The notes under the pieces were generated by a model. That model searched no databases and had not been told where the DNA came from. It was given only the letters and a program-made list of their open reading frames with translations. Shown here one piece after another: positions 60,074-64,000 of a stretch of 64,000 nucleotides of DNA; positions within the stretch are counted from its first letter, which is position 1; each line of letters starts with the position of its first letter. Both the position numbers and the translations under genes were made by a program. The stretch is from Filosporella fistucella (taxonomy: Eukaryota > Ascomycota > Leotiomycetes > Helotiales): the NCBI GenBank assembly GCA_030077755.1, contig JAQJZZ010000013.1:806001-870000 (forward strand). Direction: 5' to 3'.

Positions 60074-60916
60074 TTTGAAAATAGTGGATTTGTTATGAAA
60101 AGCGAGGTGTATAGATCTTTGATGCTCAGAGATAGAGAAAGGGAATGGGGAACATGTTATATCACTATCATACCTGAAATTGGAGTCGTTCAGTCATTCC
60201 AATGTATAAGAGTGGATTGGTTATCCTCGATAAGCTGATAAGCCTTCACGGAGCTTTAAACCCTCCGGCAGACTCTACTACAACTCGATCTCTGGGAGTT
60301 TGATCTCTGGGACCTAGCTCATCGCGCACCAACTGAATAGTCTTATGTAGTCATTCTTGCCTTGAAACCTCGAACAGACGATAGAGTGAGGATCAAGTGA
60401 GAGTCACATGACTTAACTTTCGACAATTTGAAATAGAAATGCCTCGTGAACATCGTGGAAATCACAAGACCATGGAAATTCAACTACCTCTGAACATAAT
60501 AGCGAGGCTACTGAAGGAGCAGATCCGAGATTAGAAGAATTTGGAAAGGCCTCCAACCAGTGACCATCTGGTCTGAATTCTGTTCAGAAGTTCGCGCTTA
60601 GAAAAAAGGGGATTGCCTCGACTTGGGTAAGAAAAGGTCTTCCATATGTGCGGTACTATCGAAACGGGATGTAATTTCGCGGGCAGACTAAGGTTCGGCA
60701 GGGTCTCGAAAACCCGAATCAGCCATGAAAATTTGGTAGGTGTTCCTGTCCCTCTGCTTGCAATCTCCCTCTGGTCTGCCAATGGCCCCTTCGCACTTGG
60801 CTAGAAATGTCAGGACAGGCTGTGTCTCATTTCATCCGAAGAGTGGACTACAGCTTTGGAAGTAGGATATATTTTGGACAAGATGAATAACAAGGCTCTA
60901 TTCCTACATGATATGT
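60074..60916. other. intergenic, no gene seen
   Basis: Promoter of the DUF1989 gene and 3' flank of EMC1. An 83-codon minus-strand frame (60531-60782) lacks family features. Confidence 0.4.
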
Positions 60917-63881
60917 CTATGCAGTCATCCACCTCCCATTTATTTGCTTCTTTCGTACCTGCATCATTGTTAGCAACTGTTCTATATTTTGAGCTGCATC
61001 TCAGACTCACCATAGGCGCCACAACGAAAACTCCAACCCAAAGTGCCAGCACTGTGGCGACCAAGCTCACTTTATTAAATCCCTTTCCTAGGATATCAAA
61101 TGCCTGACTTGGCGCCACTCTCGTTCCAAAGACATCGATGCCATACGCAAATACTAAGCTTGTACTCTCGAGCAAAGCTGGTGTAGTGATAACGTCTTTG
61201 ATACCAAGTACCTCACGCTTATGCGTGAGAACAATCTTTGGGTCGAATTCAATAAAGGGAGTATAACGGAAGAGTCCCTCCTCCATTTCTAGAGGTGTAG
61301 GGTCACGACCAACTGGCCGTCTTGGGTCGAGAAGAGTACGAGGAATGCCAATTACAGCATTCGAGGCGGTAAGAGTACAAAGAAGTTGGCGGGTAGTGAT
61401 GCCTTGTCTGGTTTGTGTTACAGACATATGGCTTATCGATTCAGGTATCAAGAACGACTGAGTGATGACATGAGGTAAAGGAGGTTCCGCATTGATCGCA
61501 TCAGGAGGCTCCAGGCTGGAAGAATTGACATCTGATCCGAGTGGTCCGCGGTCGTTAGGATATGGAGATTCGTAAAGTTCAGAGATGACAATTTGATAAC
61601 CCTTCGAGGCTGGTAGAGCCTCGGTGGTAGAAAGAATGTCGCTCCAGAGAGAGTAAGCAAACCAATTCTCAGTCAATGCGGACGCAATAGGCTGAGTGGT
61701 GTCGACACCTTCATGGCTGGCCGAGTAGAGAACGTCGCCGGATACGGAATCGAGTAAGTAGAAGGTCACTGACGACGATTCCTCTGAAACAGCCGTGACA
61801 AGTACAACATTGGGGTTCAGGTACTTGTACAGTACGGTACGATCACCAAGAACACGGCCGATAGATGCGACTGGGTCGTGAACTGGCTTCGAGACGACAT
61901 TGATGATCTTTTGGTTGAAAGGCTGGAAGGTCCATGCAACGATGGGTGAAGCATTTACTCCATTAGCCTCGAATTTCAATCCTTTAACCTCGCCATTATC
62001 CCCTTGAACCACAAGGTTGGCCTTCGGCGCCCAATCGGCAGGAACATCGCCTGGATTCCCATCCACGCCAATAGGCAGGAGCCAAGTACCGGAGGGGCTG
62101 TCAACGACGGCTGTGCTTCGAACAGTAGGCCAAGATCCAGGGCTAGTTTTCTCCACTGTCTTTCCGGTAGTTGTCTGGAAGATGATATATTCTCCATCAC
62201 TGCCTCGAATAGTGACAATGCCTTTCGACTGCTCAACCCAAATTCCCTTCACATCCCACTTCTTATCGGTGGCAATATCGAAAGCCTTGGCGGACCAAAT
62301 AATAGCACCTTGGTTACCAGCATCGAGGCCATAGACTCTTCCACGCTGTGTAGCCAAGATCACTAGCTTGTTGAAGCCAAAAGTATCTCTGGTCAAGACA
62401 CCTGGTTTCTGGGAAATGATGTCTCCGGGAAGTATACTGCTCAAAAGCCGAGCTGGAAGTTCTTGAAGATAGCCTGGGAGATATTGCAAATCATTGATGT
62501 GTCGGTTGACACGATGAATGTATGCTGACAGGGGATTGCTGTGCGCTTCAGCCTCGAGAGTCTTGGCCAAGCTTTCCGATTCTGGGATCTCAGCCCATTC
62601 CGCAGCTACTGCACCTGAAAGGCCTTCAGGTCGATTCCACCCTAATGCTCCATTGCGGATAAGTACCCAGTCCTCGTTGCTTGTGACAACGGCGGATCTG
62701 ACAGCAAAAGTATCAGGAGACTTCTGGACAACTTCCGAAACCCCATGTAAGAATAACCCGGTGCTTGCATCTGCCTTAATGGGCCATCTGCCCAGAATCC
62801 CGTGAGAGGCCGAAGAGACGATAACAACTTCATCACCTCCAATACGAGTGAAATACACGTTCGCTTCTTGAGAACTAGTAGAAATCGCACCCTTTCCGGC
62901 CAATTTCGGCAACTCATACCCTAACTTGATGTTGCCGCTTGCAAGATCAATGTGGTAGACTTCAGCCCGATTCGCAACAGCGGAGTGACTGTGAACGAGG
63001 AAATGAGGAAGCGATTGCACCAATTGCGGAGCATGGATATCAACTTTCACAATATCTCCATCTGCCTCCTTCAATGGCAGCGATTGCACATTTCCAGCCT
63101 TGCCCAAGATATTGACCTTCAAGCTCTTCATAGCCTTGTCCGTCCAGGTGATAATTGGCGCCGCGGAATTGGCTCCAACGAGTAAAACATCCTCAGCCGA
63201 ATGCACATCGCCTTTCGTGCTAAGCGTATACTCATTGACCTTCTTGCCAGTGGCCGGGTCCAGGCTGACAACTCTCAAATTATATGCTCCTTTTGCGCCG
63301 TGTAATGATACCACAAACACAGTCTGCACATTCGTGCTAACTTGTAACGGCACATCATCCGTCAGATCTTTATGTTCCCACGCCACATCTCCACTTGCGC
63401 CCTTCAACCTCCTCAAAACGCCCTTTCCATTCTCCTCAAAGAGAGCAAGTATATCTTTAGTCTCATCCTTCACTGTCTCCATAACCTCCAAATCCCTTAC
63501 TTCGCCTAAGAACTCATTACCCCACCTCTCCAACCCAGTCATCGCATCCCAAGCTCTAACCTCATTTCCCCTTCCAGACACAACTGTATTCTCTCCTTCA
63601 ACCGGTCTTAAAAATCCGTCTGTAACCCCTCCTAGCAACTGTCTCCATACCACTTTCCCAGTCCCCGGGTGCACCGCACCAACCACACCTAGATCACTTA
63701 GCGTATACAGTAACGTCGCTTTATCATCTTTCCTGGGACGGTGGAAAAAAGTGGTTTGAGGTTGTGGTAGACCCAGGAGTTCGTGCGCGTAATCGATGCT
63801 GTAGGCTTCGTCTGCGAGAACGGCGGAAGCGGAGGGGAGAAGGGAAAGAGTGAGGGAGAGGAGGGTGAGTGGGAGACGCAT
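60917..63881 (-). CDS. EMC1: ER membrane protein complex subunit 1
   Basis: Largest lumenal subunit of the EMC insertase, which places tail-anchored and multi-pass proteins in the ER membrane. 970 aa. A signal peptide (MRLPLTLLSLTLSLLPSASA) is followed by a PQQ-like beta-propeller with repeats such as GAVHPGTGKVVWRQLLGG and YGLDAGNQGAIIWSAKAFD. The C-terminal EMC1/DUF1620 domain contains SYPNDRGPLG-like sequence, SFLIPESISHMSVTQTRQGI and FIEFDPKIVLTHKREVLGI. One membrane helix (VSLVATVLALWVGVFVVAPM) is split from the cytosolic tail by an intron (GTGAGT...GCAG, about 60973-61024). After splicing the end reads RKKQINGRWMTA, the usual EMC1 terminus. Without splicing the frame runs on falsely to 60810. 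Confidence 0.95.
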
Positions 63882-64000
63882 TGTGTTGATGGACCGCGGA
63901 GGGTCGTTAGATGTGTTGGAGCTGTGGTTGTGAGCTTGTGATTGTGATGCTGGAGCTTCTTGGTACGGCAGCCGGGATTGGCAGGAATTATATGCATCAC
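63882..64000. promoter_or_regulatory. upstream region of EMC1
   Basis: The 5' leader or promoter of EMC1, cut by the window edge. An open frame reads through it, but there is no supported start upstream of 63881. Confidence 0.4.

Noticed and set aside
60810..60972. C-terminal extension of EMC1 in the unspliced frame
   Set aside because: Splicing the intron ending in GCAG gives the conserved RKKQINGRWMTA terminus, so the extension is intron and 3' UTR.

Overview
The window is nuclear DNA of a filamentous ascomycete (Pezizomycotina). Most genes are split by short GT-AG introns of about 45-90 bp with CTAAC/CTGAC-like branch sites. The gene families are typical fungal ones: UVSB-type ATR kinase, 2EXR, CorA-like, Fungal_trans, DUF1989, EMC1, Tcd. 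A Fot/pogo DNA transposon and a Tad-like LINE fragment are decayed in a way that resembles RIP. A leotiomycete would fit the gene content, but that is a guess.

Layout. 1-9.5 kb: the 3' 95% or so of the ATR/Mec1 checkpoint kinase, a 72-aa membrane microprotein and a 2EXR protein. 10.7-22.8 kb: an accessory-looking block. It holds a kinase-TPR fusion and a kinase-pseudokinase protein facing each other tail to tail, an 80-aa split gene, a decayed Fot-like element with terminal inverted repeats, and a CorA-like two-TM protein. 22.9-32.9 kb: gene-poor DNA with a LINE remnant, copies of a dispersed GCTCAGG-rich repeat (a third partial copy lies at 8.2 kb), one polytopic membrane protein and two small orphan genes. 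32.9-50.5 kb: a metabolic block with vanillyl-alcohol-oxidase-type flavoenzyme, P450, polysaccharide deacetylase, GH105 hydrolase, RNA 3'-phosphate cyclase, Dal5-type MFS carrier, Baeyer-Villiger-like monooxygenase and a C2H2/Fungal_trans regulator. 51.6-64 kb: housekeeping-like genes, namely an F-box-like protein, a glyoxalase-fold protein, t6A dehydratase (Tcd), an atypical SDR, a DUF1989 protein and EMC1.

How the genes may work together (inference). VAO and P450 lie head to tail and could oxidise a lignin-type phenolic. MFS, flavin monooxygenase and transcription factor form a compact uptake-oxidation-regulation trio. The two kinase-like genes between repeats recall the repeat-sensor plus kinase/pseudokinase parts of fungal self/non-self signalling; this is the most novel-looking part of the window. 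Gene models below were assembled by hand; wherever exon phases are described as adding up, the spliced length is an exact multiple of three and reads through without a stop.
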